NCBI RefSeq assembly: GCF_030540545.1
Contig: NZ_JAUNVZ010000007.1
Location: forward strand, 62,001-126,000
Reading direction: 5' to 3'
DNA length: 64,000 nt
Origin: Rothia sp. (in: high G+C Gram-positive bacteria)
GTDB taxonomy: Bacteria; Actinomycetota; Actinomycetes; Actinomycetales; Micrococcaceae
Part shown: positions 16,751 to 25,896 of the stretch, one piece after another
Position numbering within the stretch: the first letter of the stretch is position 1
Layout: each line of letters begins with the position of its first letter
Notes under the pieces: model-generated
The model's database searches: none
Seen by the model: only the letters and a program-made list of their open reading frames with translations
Told to the model about the DNA's origin: nothing
Made by a program: the position numbers and the translations under genes

Positions 16751-16819
16751 GTTTTGGGCGCAAAAAGTAACAGTGGGCGCAAATTTTTTGCGTCCACTGT
16801 TACTTTTTGCACCCACACG
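16751..16819. repeat. Imperfect palindrome B flanking the orphan membrane gene
   Basis: The left arm TTTTGGGCGCAAAAAGTAAC and its near-complement close a seven-base loop. It resembles palindrome A, and lies between convergent genes, where it can also act as a bidirectional terminator. Confidence 0.75.
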
Positions 16820-16840
16820 GGAAAGGATAAGGGATACGGC

Positions 16841-17539
16841 CTAGTCGCGGTGCAGCACCTTATAGGCTGCCTGAGCGGCAGAACGCTCCGCTTCCTTCTT
16901 CGTGGTCGCCTGGGTGCCTCGCGCCACCTGCTGATTGGCAACATAAGCCGTCGCGGTATACAAACGCGCATGATCCGGTCCCTCACCGGTCACCTCATAG
17001 CGAATATCGCCCCAAGAATGCGCAAAGGCAAGATTGTACAGCTCGGTCTTCCAGTCGCGACCGGAATCCAGGAACGCCTCATCGTCCAGCAGGGGGCTAA
17101 TGAATTGCAGCACCACTTCACGTGCACGCTCACGACCCAGGGTCAGGTACACGGCACCGAAAATAGCCTCCATAGTATCAGCCAGAATGGAGTCTTTATT
17201 CGCGCCGCCGGTCATGCGCTCACCCTTACCCAGCAGAATATAGTCGCCCAGGTGCAGGGTACGCGCAATCTTCGCCAGAGCCACAGTGGACACCACGGCG
17301 TGATGCAGGCGCACCAGTTCACCCTCGGGCAGTTCGGGGAAGCGTCGGTAGACTTCTTCCGCAATGGCCAGAGAGAGCACCGAGTCACCCACAAATTCCA
17401 GGCGCTCATTATGGGCTATTTCGCCGTGTTCAAAAGCATAGGAGCGATGCGTGAGGGAAAGCAAAAACGTCTCGGCATCGATATCGACGCCGAGACGTTT
17501 CTGAAGTTCCCTAGCATCTTTGACGCTAGGTTCACTCAT
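16841..17539 (-). CDS. rnc: Ribonuclease III
   Basis: A 232-residue RNase III that cleaves double-stranded RNA in rRNA processing and mRNA turnover. The catalytic signature NERLEFVGDSVL is at about residues 39 to 50, and the second acidic cluster D-T-M-E-A-I-F-G-A is present. The double-stranded RNA binding domain fills the last 70 residues, with the TTKKEAERSAAQAA helix. It is the last gene of a yceD-rpmF-rnc unit, 18 bases after rpmF. No clear ribosome binding site precedes the ATG, so translational coupling to rpmF is possible. Confidence 0.96.
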   Translation of the reverse strand: MSEPSVKDARELQKRLGVDIDAETFLLSLTHRSYAFEHGEIAHNERLEFVGDSVLSLAIAEEVYRRFPELPEGELVRLHHAVVSTVALAKIARTLHLGDYILLGKGERMTGGANKDSILADTMEAIFGAVYLTLGRERAREVVLQFISPLLDDEAFLDSGRDWKTELYNLAFAHSWGDIRYEVTGEGPDHARLYTATAYVANQQVARGTQATTKKEAERSAAQAAYKVLHRD

Positions 17540-17557
17540 AAGATATACCGCTTAGAC

Positions 17558-17761
17558 TTAAGCGTCCGCTACCTTACGGCCCTTGTACTCCAGGAACAGG
17601 GCGTTGCCTGCAGCGTCGGTAACAACCTTAGCCTGGTGGGGCAGGCTGTAGGTGACGCGACCGTTCTCAACGGTCTTCACCAGCTGGGGCACGGATGCCT
17701 TCCACTGGGAACGGCGTGCGCGGGTGTTAGCGCGGGACATCTTGCGCTTGGGAACAGCCAC
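17558..17761 (-). CDS. rpmF: 50S ribosomal protein L32
   Basis: A 67-residue L32 with the standard N-terminus [17 protein letters not shown]. It is the form without the zinc-binding cysteines, as expected for one of the two actinobacterial paralogue types. It lies 30 bases after yceD, the conserved partner of rpmF in bacteria, and 18 bases before rnc. Confidence 0.97.
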   Translation of the reverse strand: MAVPKRKMSRANTRARRSQWKASVPQLVKTVENGRVTYSLPHQAKVVTDAAGNALFLEYKGRKVADA

Positions 17762-17791
17762 AGCTATCTCTCAATCTCTCGTAATGACAAT

Positions 17792-18343
17792 TTAGTTTTC
17801 GGTATCCGCAGCCAAAAGACCGGCAAGCGCCGACCAGCGCGGATCCAACACCTCGTGATGATGCCCGGGGTTATCTTCCAGGCGCACTCCGCATTCGGAG
17901 CACAGACCCTGACAAGTATCACTGCACACGGGCTGGAACGGCAGCTGAAGGATCACTGCGTCCCGCAGAGCCGGTTCCAGGTCAATAGAATCCCCGTCCA
18001 CGGCATACTGCTCATCTACTTCATCTTCGGGGCCGCCCTCGGGCGCCTTCTCAAAGACGAAAAGCTCTTGTATGGTTGCCGACATCTCGAAATCAATCGG
18101 ATCTAGGCACAGGCTGCACTCACCGTGTACATCCACAGTGGTTTCACCAGTTACTAGGATACCATCTACCACGGACTCCAAACGCACATTGAGATCAATG
18201 TCGGATCCCTCGGGTACCCCAATGAGGGTATTACCAAGATCGGCCGGTGCCGGCACGACCTCGTCGATGGTCTCCATGCTGCCCGGGCGGTGCATCAGGT
18301 TAGTTACTGAAAACACCAGCTCCGATGAGTCTTTACGTGAAAT
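17792..18343 (-). CDS. YceD/DUF177 family protein with probable AUU start codon
   Basis: A YceD-family protein (DUF177) of about 183 residues, linked in many bacteria to ribosome or 23S rRNA maturation and encoded just before rpmF, as here. The family pattern is visible: LVFSVTNLMHRPGSM, PAPADLG near the start, the C-x-L-C-L-D-P block, and C-D-T-C-Q-G-L-C-x-x-C-G near the end, a likely metal site. The only strong ribosome binding site (AAGGAG, 18351-18356) is 7 bases before an in-frame ATT at 18343, and the length from there matches homologues. An in-frame TTG at 18409 has no ribosome binding site and gives an ill-fitting extension. A GTG at codon 10 has GGAG only 3 bases away. The start is therefore inferred to be AUU. 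Confidence 0.8.
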   Translation of the reverse strand: MSRKDSSELVFSVTNLMHRPGSMETIDEVVPAPADLGNTLIGVPEGSDIDLNVRLESVVDGILVTGETTVDVHGECSLCLDPIDFEMSATIQELFVFEKAPEGGPEDEVDEQYAVDGDSIDLEPALRDAVILQLPFQPVCSDTCQGLCSECGVRLEDNPGHHHEVLDPRWSALAGLLAADTEN

Positions 18344-18483
18344 GACGTATCTCCTTACGAAATGTTTAAACCAAAGTCCCAGTGTAGCCCCTGCAGAGCT
18401 CTTAATCAAGAATTTAAAGTCACAGAGGCCCTTTAAGAGGTTTTAAGCACTTAAACGCGCCCCGCGCTTTAAATACCTGGACT

Positions 18484-18981
18484 TTAAGAGGCGGAGGCAG
18501 AGGCAAACTTCTCCCCCAGCGCCCGCGCAACAGCCGCGGGCACAAAGGCCGAAACATCACCACCCAAGGAAGCAACCTCGCGAATAATCGTGGAAGAAAT
18601 ACCCGTATAGCGATCCTCACCCGAAAGGAAGAGAGTTTCCACCGGGCGCACATGGCGGTTCATACTCGCCATAGGAGCCTCATACTCATAGTCCTTGCCG
18701 CTGCGCAGCCCCTTGACCAGAGCCGCCGCACCGCGCTCATGAGCCCACGCAGAAAGCAGCACACCGGGTTCAATAACCTCAACGCTCACATTATTCAGAC
18801 CCAGTTCAGCTGCGGCGGCGCGCACCAAATCCAGGCGCTCTTCCAGACTAAAAAGGTACTTCTTGGAATAGTTATGAGCCACTCCCACGATCACCTCGTC
18901 AAAAAGCGCAGCGGCGCGGGCAATAACTTCCATATGGCCCTTGTGAATCGGGTCAAAAGAGCCGGGGCATACAACGCGCAT
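18484..18981 (-). CDS. coaD: Phosphopantetheine adenylyltransferase
   Basis: A 165-residue CoaD, which adenylylates 4'-phosphopantetheine in the fourth step of coenzyme A synthesis. The nucleotidyltransferase motif PGSFDPIHKGH is at residues 6 to 16, and the second signature YTGISSTIIRE is near 125. Length is typical. It starts 3 bases after rsmD, so the two are co-transcribed. Its product feeds carrier-protein priming as well as CoA. Confidence 0.97.
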   Translation of the reverse strand: MRVVCPGSFDPIHKGHMEVIARAAALFDEVIVGVAHNYSKKYLFSLEERLDLVRAAAAELGLNNVSVEVIEPGVLLSAWAHERGAAALVKGLRSGKDYEYEAPMASMNRHVRPVETLFLSGEDRYTGISSTIIREVASLGGDVSAFVPAAVARALGEKFASASAS

Positions 18982-18984
18982 GGT

Positions 18985-19611
18985 TTATTCTTCGCTTTCT
19001 ACGATGTCTTCGGAGCTATTGTCTTCGGTGCTCTCAGCAGCATTCTCAGATTCAGGGTCGGGCTCCACATAGTAGAGCACCGTCTCACCGTGCTTTTTGA
19101 GAGCAAAACGGTGATAGCCAACCGGCCAGGCGGGCTCCTCATCGCGGCTGGCGCGCTCCACCACCACAATAGCGCCGGGAGCAAGATGAGGCTGTACAGC
19201 GAGCATATCCTGAACGATCTGTTCATTCTCCAGGGCATAGGGAGGGTCAATAAAAACCACATCCCAGGTGCCGGAATTCAGAGCAGCACGCGCGGAACTC
19301 TGCTGCACGCTAATTGTGCCGGAGCCTGCCAGAGCCTGCTGCACGGCGGCAGCATTTTTACGACAGGCGGTCACCGCCTTGGGGGCTTTATCGCTCAGCA
19401 GCACCGTGGAGGCGCCGCGGGACGCCGCCTCGCAGCCCAGAGCGCCCGAACCGGCGTAGGCATCCAGCACGCGAGCGCCACGCAGCATATCGTAGCTTTC
19501 CAGCTTGGAGAAAAGAGACTCTTTGACGCGGTCAGTGGTCGGGCGCGTGGCGTCTCCCGGCACGGATGCCAGGCGTAGACCACCGGCGGCGCCGGCAATA
19601 ATACGGCTCAT
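18985..19611 (-). CDS. rsmD: 16S rRNA (guanine966-N2)-methyltransferase
   Basis: A 208-residue RsmD that methylates G966 of 16S rRNA in the small subunit. The N-terminus MSRIIAGAAGGLRL, the VLDAYAGSGALGCEAASRGA SAM-binding loop and the catalytic VFIDPPYA motif are all present. The last 25 residues are an acidic Ser/Glu tail not typical of the family. It follows recG after 65 bases and abuts coaD. Confidence 0.95.
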   Translation of the reverse strand: MSRIIAGAAGGLRLASVPGDATRPTTDRVKESLFSKLESYDMLRGARVLDAYAGSGALGCEAASRGASTVLLSDKAPKAVTACRKNAAAVQQALAGSGTISVQQSSARAALNSGTWDVVFIDPPYALENEQIVQDMLAVQPHLAPGAIVVVERASRDEEPAWPVGYHRFALKKHGETVLYYVEPDPESENAAESTEDNSSEDIVESEE

Positions 19612-19676
19612 ATTTTCTCTTTTCTCTCAAGTGGCGGGGTTACCGGAGCCATCGTAGGGCTCTAGCAGCTCCTCTA

Positions 19677-22600
19677 TTATCCCCTACCCAGGAAGGCTTC
19701 GCGGTCGGCATCCAGGGCACGGTCAATGGTGCGCGCCAAATTCGGGTGCTTAGCAAGAGTCGGGTCGCTTGCTACTACAGAGCGGGCATCCTCGCGGGCA
19801 CGCTCAATAATGGTGGCATCCGCCAGGGCACGCAGGAAACGCAGGTTGCTCTTGGTACCCGATTGGGCGGCGCCCAGAATATCGCCCTCTCGGCGCTGCT
19901 CCAGGTCAATGCGGGAGAGCTCAAAGCCGTCCGTGGTGCTGGCGACCGCTTCCAGTCGTTCGCGGGAAGCCCCCTCGGCACCCTGGCGGGTAATGAGCAG
20001 GCAGGTACCCGCGTGCTGTCCTCGTCCCACGCGACCGCGCAGCTGGTGCAGGCCGGAGATACCGAATCGGTCGGCGTCCATAATCATCATGAGGGTCGCA
20101 TTGGGCACATTCACACCTACTTCAATCACGGTGGTACACACCAACAGGTCAATGCTTCCTGCAGCAAAATCTGTCATCACGCGCGATTTTTCGTCCGGGT
20201 CCATACGACCGTGCAGATAGGCAATACGGCAACCGGCCAGGGCGGGCTGCTGCTGCACATAGCGGTACATGCCCGCCACGCTGGTAAGCTGGGTGCGCCC
20301 GTCGCTGGCGGTGGTTCCGCTGCGCCCCGCACTATCCAGGGCGGTTCCGGCGGAGCCAAAGAGCTGAGAGCCTTCTTCCCAGGAGTCTTCGTCATCACCG
20401 ATTTTAGGCACCACAACATAGACCTGGTGGCCGGCGTCGATTTCTTCGCGAGCGCGCTGCCACAGGCGAGAGGCCCAGGCGGGCTTTTCAGCCAGGGGAA
20501 CCACATGGGTGGTGATTTTTTGGCGCCCCGCCGGTAGCTGATCCAATACGGAGACATCCAAATCACCGAAGACCGTCATGGCGACGGTGCGCGGAATGGG
20601 GGTTGCGGTCATCACCAGGCGGTGAGGTAGTTCCCCCTTGGGGCCGCGAAGACCGTCGCGCTGCTCAACACCAAAGCGGTGCTGCTCATCCACTACCACC
20701 ATACCCAGATCGTGGAATCGGATACCGTCAGAAAGCAGCGCGTGGGTGCCAATAATAATATCGACTTCCCCGGCGGCAAGTTCAGCAATCACGCGCTTTT
20801 TCACGCGTGCTGGCATGGAGGCAGTGAGCAGGCGCAGGCGAACCGCAGGCTGAGTGCTCTCGTTGACTCCCGGTTCAGTGGCGCTCTCTTCCCCGGTATC
20901 TACCCAACCGTCCAGTAGTTCAGCCATGGATCGGAAATGCTGTTCGGCCAGCACCTCGGTGGGAGCCAGCAGAGCTGCCTGGGCGCGGTTATCAACCACC
21001 TGCAGCATGGCGCGCAGAGCCACGACGGTTTTACCCGAACCCACATCGCCCTGCAGCAGACGATTCATGGGCGAATCGGATGCCAGATCCTCTGCGATCT
21101 CAGCGCCGACCTTCTGCTGTCCTTCGGTCAGTTCATAGGGCAGAGCTGCCAGTAGCGCATCGGCGAAACCTCCGATAATTGCAGGGCGCGCCACGGTTGC
21201 CTGAGCGGCACGCAATGCTTGAAGACGGGCAAGGGCCGCCTGCAGAATAAATGCCTCACGATAGCGCATCTGTGTCTGGGCAGCACGCCAGGTGTCCTCA
21301 CTATCGGGGGTGTGCAGGGCACGCACAGTCCATTCCAGGGAGGGTACTTTACGCAGCCTGCGCAGGGTATAGGGCAGGGCATCCTCCAGCTGTGCCAGGG
21401 GTGCCCTATCAATCAGGGTCGCAATGGCTGCGGCAATGCGGTCGGTCGTGAATTTCTCGGTGGCTTTATAGACCGGGATCGGCGCATTGGCTCGACTCTT
21501 TGCCTTCTCCAGATCTTCTGCGGAGGCATCCGGCGCGATGACGGCGTAGTGCGGGTTCGTCAGTGTCAGTTCCCCGCGGTAGGTTCCGACTTTGCCGGAG
21601 AACATGGCGCTTTCCCCCGCATGCAAATCACGGGCTGCCGTCCAGGCATTGAAGAAGGAGAGCTTCATCCGCGAACCTACGGTGTGTACGGGCACGCCAA
21701 AGAGACCCGCCTGAGCGGGTGCATAAAAGTCAGTAGTATCCTGCCCAAACCTATCGGAGTATCCGCTCAAAGACGCAGTTGCAAGCCCGGAAATACGCGG
21801 ATTATTGGGTTGAACGCGCGTGAGATTCGACCCCGTCTCGGCGTGCCCGTAGTCATCCTGCAGACTATCGCTAATAATCACTTCGGTAATACGCCCGCGA
21901 CGCGATGCCATCTGTCGGGTGGTCACCGAGACCACGCGAGCCAGCAGGGTCACTTCTTGGTCTTCTTCCAGGGAGCTAAAAGAGGTGAGCTCACCGCGCG
22001 GCAAATATTTACGCGGATAGTAATCCAGCAGCTCGCCCACGCGCTCCAGCTTCAAATGGGTTTTAATCGCCTGAGCCGTGGGGGCGGGAAGGTAGGTTTT
22101 TAGAGGCTCATTTTCCAGACGTTCCTCGGCGTTATAGCGTTGAACAGCCTGGGCTTTTGCCTCTCGTTGTGCCTGCTGGGCTGCCTTTGCGGGGCTGAGT
22201 TCCTTGGGTGTTCTAGAAGGTTGAGGCTCTTTGGGTGCGGCAGACTTCTTGGGCGTAGAAGGTTCTTTAGTCACGGAGGAACGAGCTTTAGGTTCGGAGA
22301 GCTTCTTCTCAGAGGCCGGCTTCTGAGCTGTCTTCTTCTGCGAGGCTTTTGTAGATTCACGCTTACTCGGTTCGGCGGTACGAGACTCAGATTTTTGAGC
22401 TACTTTTTTCCTCGGTGCTTTCTGCGGGGTGGGTTCTTCTACAGGCTTTACCTCGGAGCTTCCCGTACCAGTAGGCTCAGATTCTACGGGGGCAGTGTGA
22501 GTGGGTGCTGTCTCGGCAGGCACGGCTGCCAGTGCGGCATCCACGAGCTCATAAAAGTCCTCGGGTGCCATCGTGCGTGCATGAGACCCCAGGGAGTCAC

Positions 22601-23042
22601 GCAGGCGAGCGCTCACCTGCGCAAACTCAGCAGAGGATCGATGAGCCACACGAGCACTCAGTTCCTCCAAGCTTGCCGCTCCGTGGGCATAGTGCGCCAA
22701 GTCCCGCACGGTCAGCAGAGGATGGGTCGCCAGCTGATCGGCAGTTAGAGTAACAGGGGCAGTAGTCTTCACCGAGCGAGAGGAGGAAGAGCTTTTCGGA
22801 GCACGCTGACCAGGGGTCTTCTGTCCCGAACTCTCAGCAGCTGCGCTTTTCTTCTGAACGCCCTGCTCTTTCGACTTCTGAGCTTTAGTGTCCGCGCTCT
22901 TTGCCTTCTTCTGAGATGAGCCTTTAGCTTTGGAAGAAGCAGTTTTAGAGGAGGGACGGCGTGCGAACTCGCCCCAGAGCTGCTGGGGGTCGACCTCCGC
23001 CAGGCCGTCAAAGAGGCTGGGTTGAAGATCTCGCTGTGCCAT
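19677..23042 (-). CDS. recG: ATP-dependent DNA helicase RecG with a long N-terminal extension
   Basis: A 1121-residue RecG that regresses stalled forks and branch-migrates recombination intermediates. The family core (wedge domain plus two helicase domains) starts near residue 312 and has LQGDVGSGKT (Walker A), the VVDEQHRFG DExH-type box, TATPIPRT, and HQLRGRVGRG with the C-terminal motif. The usual length is about 700 to 750 residues. The extra 310 N-terminal residues begin with LQPSLFDG, which resembles a sliding-clamp binding peptide. A Lys/Ser-rich tether (30-95), a predicted helical module of about 75 residues (98-174) and a second Lys/Pro/Glu tether (180-300) follow. The start is well supported by AAGGAGGG. 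It stands between DAK2 and rsmD, as is usual in Actinobacteria. Confidence 0.95.
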   Translation of the reverse strand: MAQRDLQPSLFDGLAEVDPQQLWGEFARRPSSKTASSKAKGSSQKKAKSADTKAQKSKEQGVQKKSAAAESSGQKTPGQRAPKSSSSSRSVKTTAPVTLTADQLATHPLLTVRDLAHYAHGAASLEELSARVAHRSSAEFAQVSARLRDSLGSHARTMAPEDFYELVDAALAAVPAETAPTHTAPVESEPTGTGSSEVKPVEEPTPQKAPRKKVAQKSESRTAEPSKRESTKASQKKTAQKPASEKKLSEPKARSSVTKEPSTPKKSAAPKEPQPSRTPKELSPAKAAQQAQREAKAQAVQRYNAEERLENEPLKTYLPAPTAQAIKTHLKLERVGELLDYYPRKYLPRGELTSFSSLEEDQEVTLLARVVSVTTRQMASRRGRITEVIISDSLQDDYGHAETGSNLTRVQPNNPRISGLATASLSGYSDRFGQDTTDFYAPAQAGLFGVPVHTVGSRMKLSFFNAWTAARDLHAGESAMFSGKVGTYRGELTLTNPHYAVIAPDASAEDLEKAKSRANAPIPVYKATEKFTTDRIAAAIATLIDRAPLAQLEDALPYTLRRLRKVPSLEWTVRALHTPDSEDTWRAAQTQMRYREAFILQAALARLQALRAAQATVARPAIIGGFADALLAALPYELTEGQQKVGAEIAEDLASDSPMNRLLQGDVGSGKTVVALRAMLQVVDNRAQAALLAPTEVLAEQHFRSMAELLDGWVDTGEESATEPGVNESTQPAVRLRLLTASMPARVKKRVIAELAAGEVDIIIGTHALLSDGIRFHDLGMVVVDEQHRFGVEQRDGLRGPKGELPHRLVMTATPIPRTVAMTVFGDLDVSVLDQLPAGRQKITTHVVPLAEKPAWASRLWQRAREEIDAGHQVYVVVPKIGDDEDSWEEGSQLFGSAGTALDSAGRSGTTASDGRTQLTSVAGMYRYVQQQPALAGCRIAYLHGRMDPDEKSRVMTDFAAGSIDLLVCTTVIEVGVNVPNATLMMIMDADRFGISGLHQLRGRVGRGQHAGTCLLITRQGAEGASRERLEAVASTTDGFELSRIDLEQRREGDILGAAQSGTKSNLRFLRALADATIIERAREDARSVVASDPTLAKHPNLARTIDRALDADREAFLGRG

Positions 23043-23188
23043 ATCCCTCCTTTCGTTAAATCCTAGAGAATACGCTCGTCGTATTCATGGCTAGGGTGCG
23101 AGTACACTTCTATCATAGTACATATGAGCTAGATATTCGGTAGAACACACCAAATTATCGAATATTTTCACGATAGGCAGCTATAGTT

Positions 23189-24352
23189 CTACTCGGAACA
23201 TTCCCCGTGTTCGCCCGCCGAGAGGGAGGAAATACGCTCATTTTCCCAGGCGCCGTACTCCCCCAGCACCTTTTTCAACGCGTCACAATCGGCAACATGA
23301 ATATGTAGCGCCCAGGCACCGCGTCCCAAATCCACCGGGGTGAGCAGCAAAGAGTCCCCCAGCGGCTGAATATCTTCGCGCAGTTCCACCACGCGACTGG
23401 CGTCCTCAATCAGCAGGGTTGCCATAAATTCCCATTCGGTGTGCACTGCCCCTGCTTCCGTTTCCGACTCGCTCGAAATAGCTGCAGCTCCAGCGGAAAT
23501 GCCCTCAGCATAGGCTCTGGGTTCAAGCATACGCTCCACTTCTCCCTCATCTAGACGGGCATCAACCCAGAGGGGGTTGGTGGCAATAACACCCAGATAA
23601 AAGCCGAGAGCGCCGGCATCCACAGTGCCAGCAAGGTGAGCTGCGGGAGGGTTCTGCGCTGTGCCCATCAGGGCGGCGCGAAGAGCATCTTTACGGTATA
23701 CGGCGCGCTCGGTACGGGCGCGAATAGTATCCTGCGGCAGATAGTGGAAACGATAATCCGCCAGCACCAGCATGAGTGCCCCTAAAGTGCTGGGCATTAG
23801 TGCCGGGTCGCTAATGGTGCGGGCAATGCGCTCAGCACCCAGTGCCAGGGCTCGCGTGAGCTCATAGGCGGGCACACTGGCGTAATCCTGACCCAGCTCA
23901 GCTGCTTTCTCGCAAAGCGCAGAGATCAGGGGTAGAGAGTCCACGGCATCCGCTCCGAGTTCTTCCTCCAGGCTACCGGCGAACCCATAGTAACTACGCC
24001 CCACTTCCAACGCCCAGAGGGCGGTGAGCATACCGGAGTTGCCGCGTGCCCGAGCCAGAGTCTGTATCAGGGCGTCCTCCCACGCGGTATGCGCTTGGGC
24101 AGCGCTCGAGGCGTAACGAGAGGCGAGTGCCTGCAGGGTTGCAAGCAGATTCGATCCGGTATCTTTATCCGGTACAGGGAAGCCATTGAGCTCATTGAGC
24201 GCAGGCGCATAGCGTTCTAAAGAACGTACGGAGGTGCGGGTCCAGGCGCGGCCAAATGCCAGATGCGCCAGGGTTTCGCGCAGAGTATCACCGGGAAAAG
24301 AGAGCGCCTCGGGGCCAGAAGATCTAGGCTTCAGTTCGTGCTGGTCAGTCAT
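23189..24352 (-). CDS. DAK2-domain protein (FakA-like kinase component)
   Basis: A 387-residue protein with a DAK2 domain. The nucleotide-binding signatures LNELNGFPVPDKDTGSN and ARGNSGMLTAL are seen, and the C-terminal part is FakA-like but shorter than in Firmicutes FakA (about 550 residues). FakA phosphorylates fatty acids carried by FakB (DegV family) proteins, and that role is possible here but not shown. The start at 24352 is chosen for its GGAGGGGAG ribosome binding site. Genes of this type stand before recG in many Actinobacteria, often with rpmB in front; rpmB is absent here. It follows thiL after 112 bases. Confidence 0.82.
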   Translation of the reverse strand: MTDQHELKPRSSGPEALSFPGDTLRETLAHLAFGRAWTRTSVRSLERYAPALNELNGFPVPDKDTGSNLLATLQALASRYASSAAQAHTAWEDALIQTLARARGNSGMLTALWALEVGRSYYGFAGSLEEELGADAVDSLPLISALCEKAAELGQDYASVPAYELTRALALGAERIARTISDPALMPSTLGALMLVLADYRFHYLPQDTIRARTERAVYRKDALRAALMGTAQNPPAAHLAGTVDAGALGFYLGVIATNPLWVDARLDEGEVERMLEPRAYAEGISAGAAAISSESETEAGAVHTEWEFMATLLIEDASRVVELREDIQPLGDSLLLTPVDLGRGAWALHIHVADCDALKKVLGEYGAWENERISSLSAGEHGECSE

Positions 24353-24464
24353 GTTCTCCCCTCCGTGGTGCATAGGCTTTCTATTGTACTCCGCGCGCTT
24401 GTGCCCGCTCATCTGTGAAGAATCCGCGCGAAGCTATCAGTCCCCCGGCTTCTACAGTCAGTGC

Positions 24465-25766
24465 TTACGCTCCATAGTGTTCCCAACCCAGGCTCTCCCA
24501 ACTTTCGCCTTCCAGCCGTTCAATCTCCGCTGAGTCGCCCTGAGCGTGCTGCAGATATACTCCCGGTTCATACACTCGCGCAGGGTATACCCTACCAATG
24601 CTTTCAAAACCTTCAGGTAGCTGCGTATCCGCGGGGAAAATTGCCAGCAGGCCGTGATCTTCTCCCCCGCCCAGCAGGGCACGCAGAGCCGCAGCATATA
24701 GGCTCTTATCATTGACTGCGTTACCTCGCAGAGCCAATAGCTGCTCCAGTGCGGGATAAAGCTCGGGGGCGCGGCGCATAAGCTGGGCCTCATCAATCAC
24801 GCAGGCAACCGAGGAGGCGCGCGCCATGCGCCCGGCGTCCTTGCGCAGCCCATCGGAGAGGTCCATCATGGCAAGGGCTCCGGCGTGTGCCGCCTGCACC
24901 CCGGCGTCCAGGGGCGAGGTGGGGCGCAGCTGAGCAGCAATAGCCTCCAGAGTCTGCTGGCTCGGGCGAGCAATCGATCCGTCCTGCAATAGCAGGCGCA
25001 GACCGGTATCGGCCCAGCCGGTACGACCGGCGAGCGCAAGAATAGCCAGCGCATGACCGTTATCTTCGAGTTCCGCACTATCGTCATTGAGCACCCGAGC
25101 ACCGCTTCGACGTACCCCCGCTGGAGCCGAGCTATCAGTGATACCAAAGGCGGTCACGGTTACCGAGATTTCAGTCGAGGCACCAAAATCACCGCCTGCA
25201 ATGGTGCATTCTAGGGCGCCGTTTTCTACGCAGCCTTCGGTGATTCCGCGTGCAAAATCTTCCACCCACTCATAGGGTGTCTCAGCCGGTAGCGAGAGGG
25301 ATACCAGCAGCGCGGCGGGTACAGCACCCATGGCGGCAATATCGGCAAGGTTCTGGGTGGCGGTCTTATAGCCAATATCGTAGCCTCCGGAGCCTAGAGA
25401 ATAGTTGTCCATTTTCAGGAGCCAGGGGCTCATAAAATCTTGGTTGGCGGTGAGAGTATCAATGGTACTCACCCACGAAGCCGCACTGCCGTCAGCTCGT
25501 AGAACTGGCGCTAGCACGGCACAATCGTCTCCCGGACCCATCGCCATAATGGGCTCTTCTCCGCGATGTTCAAAGCGTTGCCTCACGCGCTCATTGTGGG
25601 CGGCAATAATGGGCATAAAGGAATCCAGAACAGCACTTTCGCCCATCGATCCCACGCTCGCCCCGTACTCAGAGGTAGAGGGCGCGGGCACAAGCTCGCC
25701 CCCGATAATCCTGGCAAATTGCGGGCGCGTCGGGGTAAGAGTGCTCTGATTCTGTTCCTGGTGCAT
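24465..25766 (-). CDS. thiL: Thiamine-monophosphate kinase
   Basis: A 433-residue ThiL that phosphorylates thiamine monophosphate to the diphosphate cofactor, used among others by the AceE enzyme encoded at 47-50 kb. The motifs GPGDDCAVL, the TID-T-L metal site, TIAGGDFG and MDLSDGLRKDAGRMA are present. About 45 residues before the family start and several loops make it longer than the usual 320 to 350. The ATG at 25766 has AGGA only 3 bases away; alternatively CATAAT lies exactly six bases upstream, which would allow a leaderless mRNA. A terminator stands just upstream at 25853-25885. Confidence 0.93.
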   Translation of the reverse strand: MHQEQNQSTLTPTRPQFARIIGGELVPAPSTSEYGASVGSMGESAVLDSFMPIIAAHNERVRQRFEHRGEEPIMAMGPGDDCAVLAPVLRADGSAASWVSTIDTLTANQDFMSPWLLKMDNYSLGSGGYDIGYKTATQNLADIAAMGAVPAALLVSLSLPAETPYEWVEDFARGITEGCVENGALECTIAGGDFGASTEISVTVTAFGITDSSAPAGVRRSGARVLNDDSAELEDNGHALAILALAGRTGWADTGLRLLLQDGSIARPSQQTLEAIAAQLRPTSPLDAGVQAAHAGALAMMDLSDGLRKDAGRMARASSVACVIDEAQLMRRAPELYPALEQLLALRGNAVNDKSLYAAALRALLGGGEDHGLLAIFPADTQLPEGFESIGRVYPARVYEPGVYLQHAQGDSAEIERLEGESWESLGWEHYGA

Positions 25767-25852
25767 AGTCCTATTATGCCCCTATCCTGGCTTGCACGCT
25801 CCCAGCGCATACCCCGTTATCCCCGGGCATACTACTATCCACGGGTATAGCA

Positions 25853-25885
25853 AAAGCGCCCGCGCAGGTTATGCGCGGACGCTTT
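25853..25885 (-). terminator. Terminator between the Ser/Pro-rich gene and thiL
   Basis: The arms AAAGCGCCCGCGCA and TGCGCGGACGCTTT, with one mismatch, surround a five-base loop 12 bases after the stop of the Ser/Pro-rich gene. T residues flank it. Confidence 0.8.
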
Positions 25886-25896
25886 AACTTTAGATA

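Noticed and set aside
18420-18495. A direct repeat CTTTAAGAGG near the coaD end as a mobile-element footprint
   Set aside because: Ten bases in a T/A-rich context, one copy overlapping the coaD stop, is not enough for a claim.
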